Positions 10,641 to 21,396 of a stretch of DNA of 64,000 nt are shown here, one piece after another (within the stretch, counting starts at the first letter, position 1; the number at the start of each line of letters is the position of its first letter). Below the pieces are notes generated by a model. It had not been told where the DNA came from. It did no database searches and worked only from the letters and a program-made list of their open reading frames with translations. The position numbers and the translations under genes were made by a program. This DNA is from Termitomyces sp. T153 (taxonomy: Eukaryota > Basidiomycota > Agaricomycetes > Agaricales > Lyophyllaceae): positions 1,054,001 to 1,118,000 of the forward strand of contig JACKQL020000013.1 in NCBI GenBank assembly GCA_018296165.2. The letters are read 5' to 3'.

Positions 10641-11577
10641 GTTGTAAATGTCTCTTTCCGTTTCTCCCGAGTTGAATCAGCATACAGGATCTTGATCGCC
10701 GCGCTCATCCCCGCCTTGCACTTCGCCTTCTCCATTGCAAGGCTGCTCGCCATTGCTCGACTCGCCGCAGTAACGCTCGGGTTCAAACTTGGCTTTACCT
10801 CTTTTATCTTCTTCGGGCTCCTCACCACCCGCAATGGCCTTGCGCTTCCTACCCGATTTTTTCGAAGGAGGCTCGAGATGGCCCTGACTTTCCATAGCTT
10901 TACTCATACATTCTTGTTCAAGGGACGGATTGAGCTGAAGATATCCGTGGCAGAGAATTTCTTGCCGCATTGAGGGCAGAGGCTGAGTTCATCTTAGGTT
11001 TGGGCGACGGTCTTAAAACCTGTCTGAGAAAAGACACAGTCACATGAGAGGTAGACGAAGGGGACCAGACCATTCATCTCTCTGAGGGCGAGGGGGCATT
11101 TCAACTGCCGTCGCTCGGATCCGTCGGGCGCTGGTGCACGGAAGTTTGGGGCTAGATCGAGCTTCTCGATGTCCTGTTGTGTGAGTTGTTGAAAAAGAAA
11201 GGAAACGATGTAGAGAAAGTGACCTTGAGAGAACGCAAGTGCCCACAGATAGTCTCGCCATCTCCATAAGTCAATTTATCTTGGAGATACTAGAGGCCTT
11301 GTTGTACATCTTTCAAGGGCACATGAAACGAGGGGTTCTTCTATTTTATGCAACAGACTAGCGTTAGAACAGAGAGATACCTTCTCGAGCCGATAGTAAT
11401 TGTGACATTGCCTTGGACAGAGCACAAAATAACCAACGAGCCCGGGTCTGGTTCGGCTTGTCGGCTTGCTCAGCCTGCAAGGTCTGTAAGTATCTCGGAC
11501 ATAGAAGATAAAAACATACCTTGGCTTGTTCCTCACAAGATCTCCGCGGTCGGGGATGGTTCTTCCAACAAAAGTGC
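10613..11577 (-). pseudogene. RTF2 (replication termination factor 2) pseudogene
   Basis: Minus-strand remnants of RTF2, a protein with a modified RING that acts at stalled replication forks. Recognisable blocks in order: TIPDRGDLVRNKP, an intron, then AEQADKPNQTRARWLFCALS, EEPLVSCALE, LTYGDGETICGHLRSLK, DIEKLDLAPNFRAP, REMNGLVPFVYLSCDCVFS, SLCPQCGKKFSATDIF, a charged linker (KKSGRKRKAIAGG) and the conserved tail KAGMSAAIKILY..METFRRVR. It is broken: no ATG is in frame upstream of the first block, MYNK is out of frame with the block before it, an in-frame TAA precedes DELSLCPQC, and the linker and tail are in different frames. Two intron-like segments remain, so this is a decayed gene, not a retrocopy. 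Its 3' end overlaps the 97-bp repeat, and MED21 starts about 90 bp upstream, divergently. Confidence 0.85.
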
Positions 11578-11665
11578 GACGCGTGCGAACGGATCACCAA
11601 TTCGGAGACACCTACACCTCGGCAGCAGACGAGTTACGCTCGCAATGCTGCAGGATTTATCGAAT

Positions 11666-12250
11666 ATGGATCGAATAACACAACTTCAGGATGAGATCCA
11701 GCAGGTCAGTTTGATCTATCTGCGAAGTAAAAAGATCTAATGATTTTGTGTTGTTGCTACAGCTCCTCCTTATTATGTCCAACACGATTGCATATCTCAC
11801 CTCGCGCACCAACTTCCTTCAGGTTACACCAGATATACCCATTACAAAGCAACGTAACCCAGAAAAGTATGATATACCTGAGGTTTTTGAGGGTATGACA
11901 TCCTGTGTCCGAAATATGCTGGCTGAAGCTGACCTGCTATCAGCGAACAAGAAGGAGCTGGTTGCGGATCTCATGACGAAAGCCAAACAAGTGGAGTATC
12001 TCATCAAGTCGCTTCCGGAGCCAGAGCCAGAAGAAGCCCAGGCGAAGCGCCTGGCTGCGTTGGAAGAAGAGATGCAGGTTGCTAATGCTGATTATATCCG
12101 GGCTGTGAATAGAGCCAGTGCGTTGATTTTTCTGCTACTTGTCCGAGAGGCCTTGACAATGATGTTGTAGAGGACCTACATGCTCAGGTCAAAGAGGCGC
12201 TCCTCAAGGTTCTGATCGATACTGATGCAGATGTGATTGCTGAGAGTTGA
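11666..12250 (+). CDS. MED21: Mediator complex subunit 21 (Srb7)
   Basis: Four exons: 11666-11704, 11763-11892, 11944-12117, 12171-12250 (introns 58, 51 and 53 nt), 140 aa, the usual size. MED21 pairs with MED7 in the middle module of Mediator, linking activators to RNA polymerase II. The sequence shows the family pattern: MDRITQLQDEIQQ at the start, SNTIAYLTSRTNF, TKQRNPEKYD, the coiled-coil helix ANKKELVADLMTKAKQVEYL, an acidic PEPEPEEAQAKRL turn and a second helix ending VLIDTDADVIAES. The longer ORFs across 11748-12170 include intron sequence (11893-11943), which I removed because its ends are GTATGA..CAG and the join restores FEANKKELV. All exons are intact although both neighbours are pseudogenes. 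Confidence 0.9.
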
Positions 12251-12635
12251 ATCACTTCTTTTTTGCGTGGTGCTCAGCCTCGCGTATTTCTTGAACAACG
12301 CTATCATCATGAAAATCTGGTTTTTATTGCGCCCGCTCACTATCCCTTCGTGGCCAATCACTACACCATCACTTGTCTCGACGCCGCTTGACGATCTTTG
12401 TGCCGAACTACGAGTCGTATGGTCATCAGTCTACGAACAGGACGTCTCGTTATGGAGGATCCGAATGGAGCGTGATATAATAGTTAGGACACAAATAAGG
12501 GCCCGGACTGATAAGGACGTCGTTCAACATGTGGTACTTCATGCCATTGATTGTTGAGTTACTTCCCGACCATTCGTCTCACATGGTTCCTCATTAGCTT
12601 AGGAATAAACCCATGTATTCGGTTAGGATCATATA
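12251..12635. other. Intergenic, no gene recognised
   Basis: About 385 bp. One short frame (12260-12400 +) reads PRVFLEQRYHHENLVFIAPA and looks protein-like, but it has no start, no extension and no family I know. It may be a relic. Confidence 0.35.
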
Positions 12636-12900
12636 TACTCTCGAGGCTGCAGCAGGCCCCGTCTCCACCATCATCTTCAATTGAAAATGGCAAATATTTA
12701 AGTTTTCGCGTAAGGCTATCTCGTACGAGTCGGTACAACTCAAAAGGACACTCTGGTGTAATTCTCTGCTAGCTCAACAAGGTCATGTTGCATTCTGCAA
12801 AATTGAAGAGATCACGAAACAGCCAGCGATAGAATACTTGGTTGTTGTGAGAATCTTTATGGTTAAATCAAGCCTGACTGGTGACTTGGGTGTTGGAAGT
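12636..12900 (+). pseudogene. Decayed copy of RAE1 last exon plus 3' flank
   Basis: Runs parallel to RAE1 exon 9 and about 70 bp of its downstream flank: 'tcgaggctgcagcaggcccc', 'tcgtacgagt', 'aaaggacactctggtgt', 'aaggtcatgttgcattctgc', then 'ttaaatcaagcctgactgg' matching RAE1 flank. The first base run joins exactly at the exon 8/9 acceptor position. Several stops and indels make it non-functional. Because 3' flank is included, it came from a DNA duplication. Confidence 0.85.
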
Positions 12901-13409
12901 ATCGTTTTTTGCATTTTAGTTGTCTTATATAATTATTGTGAAAAGAGATATCTATTCGATGGGATCATCCCTGATACTAGCGAAGATTTTGCAACAAAGG
13001 TGAGTATAATGTAGAGGATCATGAATCTCAACTTCAGGCTAAAGTACTACAAAATACAACCGACAGAGTGATATAAATATTATACATAAACGTAATCCCA
13101 CGGTAGTAGATAGTAAGGTAAGGTGGTTCAAGAACACAAATCCAATAAAAAGTCCAGGAAGCAGACTACATGTTTGCCTGAGATGATGCTGACTTTATTC
13201 ATCCGTCCTCAGACGCGTGAGGCCAGCCACACGAGATTCTGCCAAGAGAGTTCTAATGCCAAATAATTTACAGTTACCGCTACATCACAACGCATACCAG
13301 CACACATCATCGGTGTAGAGTTATTACCTTACTTTACCCCCGCCTCTTAGCCCTGTATTGCGGCTTGCCGGCGGTATAAACAGAGTTCATTCATTCATTC
13401 ATTCACACG
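12901..13409. other. Intergenic with short CATT repeat
   Basis: No gene. Contains a (cattcatt)n microsatellite at about 13383-13403. Otherwise nothing is recognised. Confidence 0.5.
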
Positions 13410-14723
13410 CGTGAGGGTTGGCCAGGTATCATGCCCACATGGCCCTTGTACCGGTCATATGAATTTGCATACGCAAAGACACTTCCATTGTGGTTGAATG
13501 CTGTGCTGGTGATCGAAAACTAAGTCTGATAAAATGAATGGGCAATCAAGGTTGACGGAGATATACTGCAGAAATGGATAGACGTACTTAACAGAGTACT
13601 TGACAGACGTCCTCTTCCATCTAAGTTCCAGAAGCACACCATCCATCGGACCCTGGGTAGGGGTGTTGGGGCTGGGTGTAGTAAACGGGAGTTTGAGATA
13701 TACTCGCCTGCGGTTGAAAGTATCCTGTGGATGGGATGAAGGAATAGATTATCAACTGGGAATAAATCATAGTTTTTGCACTTTAGGCCAAGATTACGAT
13801 GATGACATTCGGAGGATAGGCTGGGAATACGATGTGAGAAAGGGACGAAGAGATCATCAGAAAAGAGCCTTTATGTATACTCTTCGTTGGTAGCTTCGGC
13901 TTCGATGTGACTGTGTGAACAGAAATACATTCAAGCGAAGCAAGAGAAACTGTGTAGTGAACGGCCACTCTTTTTCTTCAACGCTTCCGATTGCGAATCC
14001 GGGCACACTTGAGCTCGGTAAAGACGTTATAAACGCGCCTTTGCAACCTGAGAGGCAACTCCAGAGTCTAAATACATCTATTGAAGGGTTTAACACGATG
14101 TATCTAACAAAAGACACGAACTTGCGGGTAGTGCCCCGATTGTGCACGTCGTATAGACGACATGACCCGCAGTCCCGACGACCATTTGTGGAGATTGAAC
14201 ATCGAATGGATACTATTTCTTTGGAAGATTGACAGTAGCGACAGCGTTCGATCGCCGTAGAGTTGACTGAGTTAAGCCGATCAGTACCTCTAGTGGAAAT
14301 CAAGAAACCTTGATCACAGATCCTGGTGCGTCCACCCATCTGACAACCTTGATCGTCGCATCACATTGCGCGACTTGTATGCCCTGGCCTGTTGCGACGT
14401 CCAGCATTCTTCCGGCTCCATCTGCCTCTCCAGAAAACACTTGTTCCTCCTCTCGGAGTAAGCAGGTCATTTCACACGAAGGAACACATCAGACGTTGTT
14501 CCAACACACGCTAAGAATGGGTGTCGTGTGCTGTAGCATCGCTTTCCCTTGTGACTGACCCCCTCCGTCAATCTCGTACCTCGTAGAATTAGACTGTTAT
14601 CACAGCTCCCAACAGCCAGAAGATCGACCAATGGTGAGAACTGGATCGAGAATATGGAGTCAGTGGTTAGATCTGCAACCTCAACATCGTCGTGCTAGGC
14701 ATGGGGATGCCGAAAAACGCCAT
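13410..14723 (-). pseudogene. Near full-length RAE1 pseudogene, inverted
   Basis: Starting at an ATG at 14723 on the minus strand, recognisable counterparts of RAE1 exons follow in order: exon 1 (DDVEVADLTTDSIFSIQFS, LLAVGSCDNS), exon 2 (GKAMLQH after repairing the frame by eye, SVCWNN), exon 3 (VFSGEADGAGRMLD-like), exon 4 (FDVQSPQMVVGTAG), exon 5 (GFAIGSVEE), exon 7 (SFIPSTGYFQ), exon 8 and exon 9 (TAFNHNGSVFAYA). Disruptions include a frameshift and stop within the first 20 codons, a base loss in exon 2 and further shifts. The intron between exons 1 and 2 is missing while the intron between exons 2 and 3 remains. It is therefore a partly intron-bearing duplicate, not a simple retrocopy. 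It faces the SRA gene, whose start lies about 250 bp away. Confidence 0.87.
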
Positions 14724-14976
14724 GAGGTTGGTATGAAGAAAGCGATGTAATCAAAAGGAAAAAGATGGTCTCTGAGGTTGCCACGGCACTGATAAACTTG
14801 CTTCCTGGGTGCAAAAAGTGCACCTGAACGGGAATAACCGCAGCGGCCCGGTTGAATCACTCACATGATATTGATGTTGATATGGTTTTATGTAAATAAC
14901 TGAAATGTGTGTGGCGAATCTTCAAATTTTTGTTAACTAGCACTCCGAGGCTCTTAGGACGTGCAACTGAAATTCC

Positions 14977-16767
14977 ATGAATGTCTCACGAGGTGCCTCT
15001 TTCAAAGGGTCAAAACCATCCGAAAGAGAGGGGCGACATGATCCGTATGTACATTTTCAGTTACCATGTTGGCATCTTTGATTATCTGAACATCATAGGA
15101 AGTTCATTGGAGAGATATCTGGCTTCCCTGTTGGATCCAGATTTGTAAATCGGGCAGCACTATCTGGGGCTGGTGTCCATGCCCCTCTTAGAGCGGGCAT
15201 CCACGGGAATAAAGTTGATGGTGCATATTCAGTGGTCCTGTAGGTACATATCTAGGTCTTCTATGGTCTCCGTCTCAAAAATGATTTTTCCAGTTCCTAT
15301 GGGTACGAAGACGATGAAGACCATGGGGAGACTTTGTACGTCTGCATTGTATCCATTCTTAACACGTTGTTTGACTTGTGCCAGTATCTACACAGGCCAG
15401 GGTAAATCTTCTTTTCTCCCATTTTTAGAGTCTTTTTGACGTGTGTCCGTCAAGGTGGACGTGATACTAATTCCTCAAAACTTGACAAAATGCAGGGCAA
15501 AGAGGTGCGTAGAAAATTTCCCTGGTATCGGGGATGTAACGTTTGAATATGAAATCTGTTAGTCCTGGAGTGGTCACCAAGCATCAGATCAAGAATGGAA
15601 GTTAGGGAATAAGGCGTTGCAGGTACGGTCATTTCACATCGATCATCAAAATCAGTTCAAATCTGTGTCATAGATTTCACATGTGACAGGGAAACCTGTC
15701 CGTGTCATACGAGGTGCTCCTCAAAAGAAGCCAGGATTGTTCAAATATGCGCCGTCTGAAGGGTGAGTCTCACATTACTGGTGCGTAAGCTTTGTCTGAC
15801 TTTGAAAAAGTCTACGATATGATGGACTCTATCGAGTGACCCATGTAAATTCGACTCATGCGTACCCATGCAAAAGTTTGACTCATATGTATCTAGGCCT
15901 GGAAAGATGAGGGTGTCACTGGTTTTAAGACATGCAAGTTTCGGTTTGAAGTATGGTATTTTTAACTTCTGAGTCCCGTATCACTGAACTTGTGTATTCA
16001 GCGACTGCCGAATCAACTGCCTCTCCCAAGCCAATATGGCTCTTTCTTGAATGCTTCAACAAACTCCTTTGAAAGACCTCTCGAAGTAATTCTTTCCACT
16101 CGCTGTGCTTCCTCAGTTGACCATCTTCAATCGCATCGGCCAGTCATCCAACTCCACAAAATCATCCATCGCCAGCTTTTCTGGGCCCACCAAGCCATCT
16201 CGAATACCTCATGTTCCACGACCTCCATACCGACCCTCTGCAGCGGATCTTGCGAAACTCAAATCACATAGTAAATCTGCATCCAGATCACACCCATTCA
16301 CACCAAAACATGCAAGCGCCACATCGTGTACATTCCATCCACAACAGAGTACTTCGCAATCACAACAAAAAGTGGTGCATAATCCCCGGCTTTCAGAAAC
16401 GGATACGGTCAAATTGAAAAGCGAATCTATCTCTCATTATTCACCTGACCATACAAGACTTGCGCGGGGTATCTCACAGCCAAAGGAGACATATACCTCC
16501 ATCAAAGCTAAATCCATTTCTCCTGAACTTGAGGCTCCTCCCTCTCCTTCTCCAGAACCTGAAAGAATTAATTGTAAACGACCACGCGATATCTTGAGCA
16601 ATCTCGAGTCTAGCGAGGAGTTGGAGCGGTGGCGTGACAGTACCGTCTATGTGGAGTCGGATGAAGAAAGTCCTGTGTACAGCGAATGTGATGATGATCA
16701 ATCGTGGGCGACTCTCAGGGGAAATCAGAACTTACTTTCGTCTGGTTACAAGAAGAGGAAAAGATAA
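14977..16767 (+). CDS. SRA/YDG-domain protein (UHRF1-like reader)
   Basis: Eleven exons: 14977-15044, 15099-15239, 15294-15335, 15385-15401, 15455-15504, 15563-15622, 15674-15762, 15811-15844, 15897-15950, 16002-16085, 16117-16767; 429 aa. SRA (SET- and RING-associated) domains flip and bind methylated cytosine in hemimethylated CpG. The domain fills residues 24-190: KFIGEISGFPVGSRF, GVHAPLRAGIHG, GAYSVVLSYGYEDDEDHG, IYTGQGGRD, a WSGHQASDQ segment, GKPVRVIRGAP and LRYDGLYRVTHAWKDEGVTG. The start was chosen because only ATG 14977 keeps HDPKFIGE in frame across intron 1. Residues 190-429 are a low-complexity Ser/Pro-rich tail ending in basic KKRKR (possible nuclear signal); no RING is seen. The last join needs a 31-nt intron (16086-16116), far below the other introns; a frameshift is the alternative. 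Confidence 0.85.
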
Positions 16768-17218
16768 TGAGCTTGAGGGAACCGAGGTGTATTTCTATTT
16801 CTTGGTATTTCTTGGTGATCTATTTGGGTGCGCATCTAGAATGACGCTGTATTTCACACTTTGCTTGTCGCATATATGTAACATATCATCTATCTTGTCT
16901 ATATATCATGGGCTTTTGACGACTTTGTGAGATTCTTTTGCCATCAGGAGTAGTTTTTGAGTGATGATAAAATTCGGTTTGGCATATAAGCTCTACAGGA
17001 TGATCAAGTAACGTACACTCTACGCAGTTATATATAGATAGATGTAGCCCTGGAGTAGCAGGACTGGTCCACAATACCGTGTATATGACACGGAAAAACA
17101 TCATCACAAAAGACAATAAAAATCATAAACACTTCCGGGCGAATCATATATCCAACAATTGAACCGACAAGGACAAGGAAAACAAATCTCATACCTAGAC
17201 TTCCCATAGCCCCACATA
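16768..17218. other. Convergent intergenic region (SRA gene / TPS1)
   Basis: 450 bp between two converging 3' ends, AT-rich, presumably 3' UTRs and polyadenylation signals. Nothing else is seen. Confidence 0.5.
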
Positions 17219-19066
17219 CTATAGCTCAGGCGACGGCGGAGTCCCGTTTGCGTGCACGATGGTCCCATTGCCATTGATCGTCGGCACCTTCTCTCCATTT
17301 ATTCCATTGAGATGCTTCATCTTGACCTCCACAAGAAACTCAGCAGCTTCATCCCCTTCCTTATTATTCACGTCAATTCTATCCATCTCCTTGATAAAGC
17401 TGGATCCCCAGAACGCCGCCGAGTATTTATTAACATACTTGAACAGCTTGCGGTGGTTCTCAGCGCGCGTCGGAGCATCCATCGTCACCGCTTCATGTAT
17501 CGCGTCTGCGACCTGTTGCGAGTCCCACGGGTTGACGACGATGGAGCCGTTCAGACTCTGCGCAGCACCGGCGAACTCGGAGAGGATCATGACGCCTTGT
17601 CGGGCTTGTTGGCACGCGATATATTCATATGAGACCTGGAGGGGTGTCAGGGGGTAAGGGCGAGTCAGGAGAAGAGACGCACGAGGTTCATTCCGTCCCT
17701 TGTGCTTGAGACGAGGCAGACATCGCTCGCTGCGTACAGCGCACAGAGCTCATCAAACGGAAGGGACTTATGCATGAAGTGTATGGGCATGAACTCGACG
17801 GTGCCGAAACGCCCGTTGATGCGCCCTACGAGTTCGTTCACCGTTGATCGTAGGTTCTGGTACTCCTCCACGTCTTGACGTGATGGGACTGCCAACTGTA
17901 CTAGCACGACCTTGACTATTCGTCAGTATCTCTCTTGAGTTTGGGAAGGAGCAATGAAAACCTTGCCGATCCATTCGGGATGTTGCGTGAGGAAAAGCTC
18001 AAGCGCGTGAAGCTTTTGAGGGACACCTTTGATGTAGTCGAGACGGTCGACTCCGACGATGACTTTGACGCCGCTGAAACGATGCTCGAACTGAGCAATA
18101 CGGTTTTGTACCGATTCACGTTTGAGGTTCTATGTACGAGACCGTTAGCGATTGTCAAAGTAGTAGGAAGAAGGTGTACGTTGATGAAGGAGGCAGGCTC
18201 GATACCGATGGGGAATGTGCCAACATGGACGAGACGGCCTTCGAATTCGACGCCATTCGGCATAGTGGCGAGACCGAGTATCCGAGTGCATGAGGAGAGG
18301 AAGTGGCGCGCGTAATCGTAAGTGTGGAACCCAATAAGGTCACAGGAGAGGACGCCAAGAAGGATTTCTCTCCGTACGGGCAATATTCTACATTGGGCGA
18401 TGTCAGGGGTGTTCAGGTGATCTGGTGGTCGACGTACCTGTAGATTTCGCTACTGGGGAACGGCGTGTGCAGGAAAAATCCAATCTTGATACCGCGGAGG
18501 TCGAGAGATGGCACGGAAGCAGGCGCGTCGCCTTCAATGTCTTCTGTGATCTTGAAGAGCTCGGTCGCGGTAAAGTCACCCATGTCCGTTCCATCGATCA
18601 GACCGCGTAAGAGCATCGGAAGGAGCATAAGGTGATAGTCTTGCACCCAAACTAGTGCTCCCGGTGTAAGCTGCGTCCTGACTGCTTCCGCAAAGCGTAG
18701 ATTCGCCTGTCGATACGCGAGCCAGTTCTCCTCATCAAAGTTCATTTCGCCGGGATGATAATGGAATAGAGGCCATAAGATTGAATTGGAGAAACCGTTA
18801 TAATGGCGGTCGGCTACATCGTCATCAAGGTACACGGCCTGGCAGGAGTATTCCTCCATAAGCCTCTTGTCGACGAGTGGGCGGTCTTTGGGAGGGATAA
18901 AGAATCCAGGCCAGCCGATCCATGTGAAGTTGAGAGACTTTTTGAAGCCGGACAGGGCAGAGACGAGACCGCCCGAAGACATTTTGAAGTGGTACTGTCC
19001 CGTAGCATCTTTGTTGATGGTTATAGGGAGGCGGTTGGACACGACGATGAGGTGGCCGCCCTGCAT
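17219..19066 (-). CDS. TPS1: Trehalose-6-phosphate synthase (GT20)
   Basis: Five exons on the minus strand: 19066-18438, 18387-18180, 18129-17962, 17910-17683, 17635-17219 (introns 47-51 nt), 549 aa. The enzyme joins glucose from UDP-glucose to glucose-6-phosphate to give trehalose-6-phosphate, the first step of trehalose synthesis in the cytosol. Family motifs: LIVVSNRLPITI, the SGGLVSAL loop, TWIGWPG, LFHYHPGEMNF, WVQDYHLMLLP, IGFFLHTPFPSSEIYR, the RRE/LLGVLSCDLIGFHTYDYARHF helix, VGVDRLDYIKGVPQKL, VLVQLAVPSR and SDVCLVSSTRDGMNLV. The C-terminal 40 residues are a variable, Asn/Gly-rich tail. I start at ATG 19066 because MQGGHLIVVSNRLP matches the family start; upstream frame has no ATG. No phosphatase domain follows, as expected for TPS1 rather than TPS2. 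The frame is intact. Confidence 0.95.
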
Positions 19067-19602
19067 AGTGTGAAAGCGAGGAAGAAACCTTGGCCAGGGG
19101 TTCTGAAGTGATCGGGGTGAGATATTTATACGGCTCCGGGGTTGTTCAAAATCCCTCCAACCCAGAAAAACCACACCCACTACACCAGATTGGGAATGAT
19201 TATCGGATCGTAACTGTCGTCAAACGTGCGATTGTTCGTTCGGAGAAATCCCTGGCAAGGGCGGGGAGGGTGAGATTGTACGACACTTATGGAAAGTTTC
19301 AGCCTTTGGGGCCAAAGCTGTGGAAGTTCCTGAGTCTGAACGAACACCATGGTCCCTATTCAGGTCTACATACAAGCCAAGCGTGTACTTACGCGTCAAC
19401 GATCATTTCTATTGTTGTTTATGATTGGCAGTGCCCGATATAACCCCAAAAGGTCGACCACGAATGTCGGTCCTTCCAGCAGCGCTTTTCCCTCAGACAC
19501 ACACACATAAGTAGACTTAGAGTAGGTTCATACGGTCCGGTGTGATAGCATGCATTTTATACTCGACAAGACTACATACGGACAACGGCATCCCGTGAGG
19601 AC
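19067..19602. other. Intergenic between TPS1 start and RPP0 end
   Basis: 536 bp holding the TPS1 promoter/5' UTR and the RPP0 3' UTR. An AGGGG pentamer, the core of stress-response elements known from yeast trehalose genes, occurs at 19096-19100, but a single copy is weak evidence. No gene. Confidence 0.45.
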
Positions 19603-20811
19603 TTAATCGAACAGACCGAAGCCCTAGTGCAGTCTCAGCATCAAAGTCTAACAGAGATGACGAGATTATACCCACCATATCGTCGTCGGATTCTTCCTCC
19701 TTCTCCTCCTCCTTAGCAGCGGCGGGCGCGGCCTCGGCAGCAGCAGGGGCGGCAGCAGCAACAGGGGCGGCAGCAGCAAAAGCCTCAGGGTTGGCGAGGT
19801 ACTCCTTGATCTAAACAAAGCAGGGATGAGAACGAGCACATGGCAAAGGTAACATGTCCATCATAGAAGAATATCTCAGCTACGCATCCTTGAGATGCTC
19901 AGGATTTTCAGTGTGTAAAGAATTTGTAGTCATGTGGACAGGTTCTGAAAATGGATGGATCTTACCTTCTCAACAGCAGGGAAACTATATTCGGTCTCGA
20001 GAGCGACAGCGATAAGGTTCTTGTACGCGTTGACGAGGGAGTGAGTGACCGAGACGAGAGTGGGGTAGTTGAGGGCCAAGGAGATGGCAGCAATGGTCTT
20101 GACACCTGACAAGAAGCGGTCCACGAGCTCAGACTCATCAATATCAAGGACCTCAGGCGAGAACGCGTTGCCGTTGTCGAAGATCTGAACGACAGTCATG
20201 CCGTAGGTGAACGGCGAGATATTGAGCATGTTCAGGAGGGTAGCTTCGGAGGTACCGACACGGGTACCAGCGGTAACGACCTTGACGTCGGAGACGATTT
20301 CGATAGTACCACGGGCGATCTTGGTGGGGATACCGAGGGCCTGGAAGAAGGAGGTCTTGCCGGGTTCCATACCGGTGTTGGCGGCCGGGACGATAACGTC
20401 CTTGGGGGCGAAGGCACCAGCACGGGCAGGGGCAGCGACCTTGTTGGCGACAATGAGGTCACGAACATCCTTCAGTTCCTTGTCGGTGAAGACGAAACCG
20501 ACGTTGCCCCTGACGTGGGGGAGCAGACGCTCGTATTGAGGTTGCTCAGCGAGAATGGTGCGGAGAGCGCGGCGGACCATGGTGTTCTTGCCCATGAGGA
20601 CAATACCCTTGCCACGGAGAGCGACACGAATTTGATGCATCTGGTTAGAGCCGACGTTGTCGACATTGACAATGAAGATAGAGGCTAGAATCAATATTAG
20701 ATCAGTAAAAGAAGAAAAAAAAAGTTAAGTAGAACAGCACATACGATACTTGGCCAAAAGCTCCCTGAGCTTCTCGAAGTAAAGCTCCTTCTCAGCGCGA
20801 GTGGCACCCAT
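19603..20811 (-). CDS. RPP0: 60S acidic ribosomal protein P0 (uL10)
   Basis: Four exons on the minus strand: 20811-20745, 20684-19966, 19810-19676, 19623-19603 (introns 60, 155 and 52 nt), 313 aa, normal length. P0 anchors the P1/P2 stalk on the large ribosomal subunit and helps recruit translation factors. Start [19 protein letters not shown], then [36 protein letters not shown], the [12 protein letters not shown] segment, [20 protein letters not shown] and SPFTYGM. The Ala-rich hinge ([18 protein letters not shown]) and acidic tail end in EESDDDMGFGLFD; the last seven residues' codons are a separate 21-nt exon. The second intron (155 nt) is three times the local norm. A 5' UTR intron is also likely (see separate entry). 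Intact. Confidence 0.95.
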
Positions 20812-20827
20812 TGCAGATTTTAGTGAA

Positions 20828-20878
20828 CTGCAAGGCATTAGTTAGTTTCGACTGCACCAACAAAGATTAGCAACGTAC
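20828..20878 (-). promoter_or_regulatory. Probable 5' UTR intron of RPP0
   Basis: On the minus strand GTACGTTGC, a CTAAC branch-point-like site and TTGCAG bound a 51-nt segment that ends 16 nt upstream of the RPP0 ATG. Leader introns are common in highly expressed ribosomal protein genes; here it is inferred from splice signals only. Confidence 0.55.
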
Positions 20879-21396
20879 GTGTGTTTTGGTAAAGTAAGTA
20901 ACTAAAAGCCTCCCTATTGACCTCTGCAAAGCCAGGATATAAGAGTACATCGACCATGATAACGGCAAGGGACGTACCGCGTGTGCCAATGGATTTTTCA
21001 AGGCAGACAGTCGTGGTGAATATAGCCGAACTACACTAAACTTTTGTGTGGATGTAGTGAATTTAAGGTTCATACTCCGCCTCGGCACCTTCCGGATCTT
21101 GCGCAAGTCGGAAGTTTGAACTTGCAGAACGGCTGCTATCGTGGCGCCGTCACCGGAGTACGCTAGGAAGATTTGATCGTGCGCTACGACGGGCTGCGAG
21201 TGACACGCCCTGTTCGACCTTTTCCATGTCATGGAATGCTGCGATGGTGTAAACCGGCCGGACACGGTAGTGCATTCATCCACGGCTCCAGGTGTGTTTT
21301 TTTCTCGAATAACGCGTTGACTGTGAGCTAAACAAAGGTCGAATCGACTAGCTACTATCCTAAACTCCAGACATCTCGAATTCTTCTCCGGCGTGA
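20879..21396. other. Divergent promoter region RPP0 / helical-repeat gene
   Basis: About 520 bp between divergently transcribed genes. No additional gene is supported; it may hold a small first exon of the downstream gene (see that entry). Confidence 0.4.

Noticed and set aside
10677..10970. 97-codon minus-strand frame as a separate small gene
   Set aside because: It is the charged linker of the RTF2 relic read past a frameshift.
11348..11740. 130-codon plus-strand frame as N-terminal extension of MED21
   Set aside because: MED21 starts at the ATG at 11666; the upstream part is antisense to the RTF2 relic.
19811..19965. snoRNA inside the long RPP0 intron
   Set aside because: ATGATGG could be a C box, but no CTGA follows it before the 3' splice site and no terminal stem is visible.
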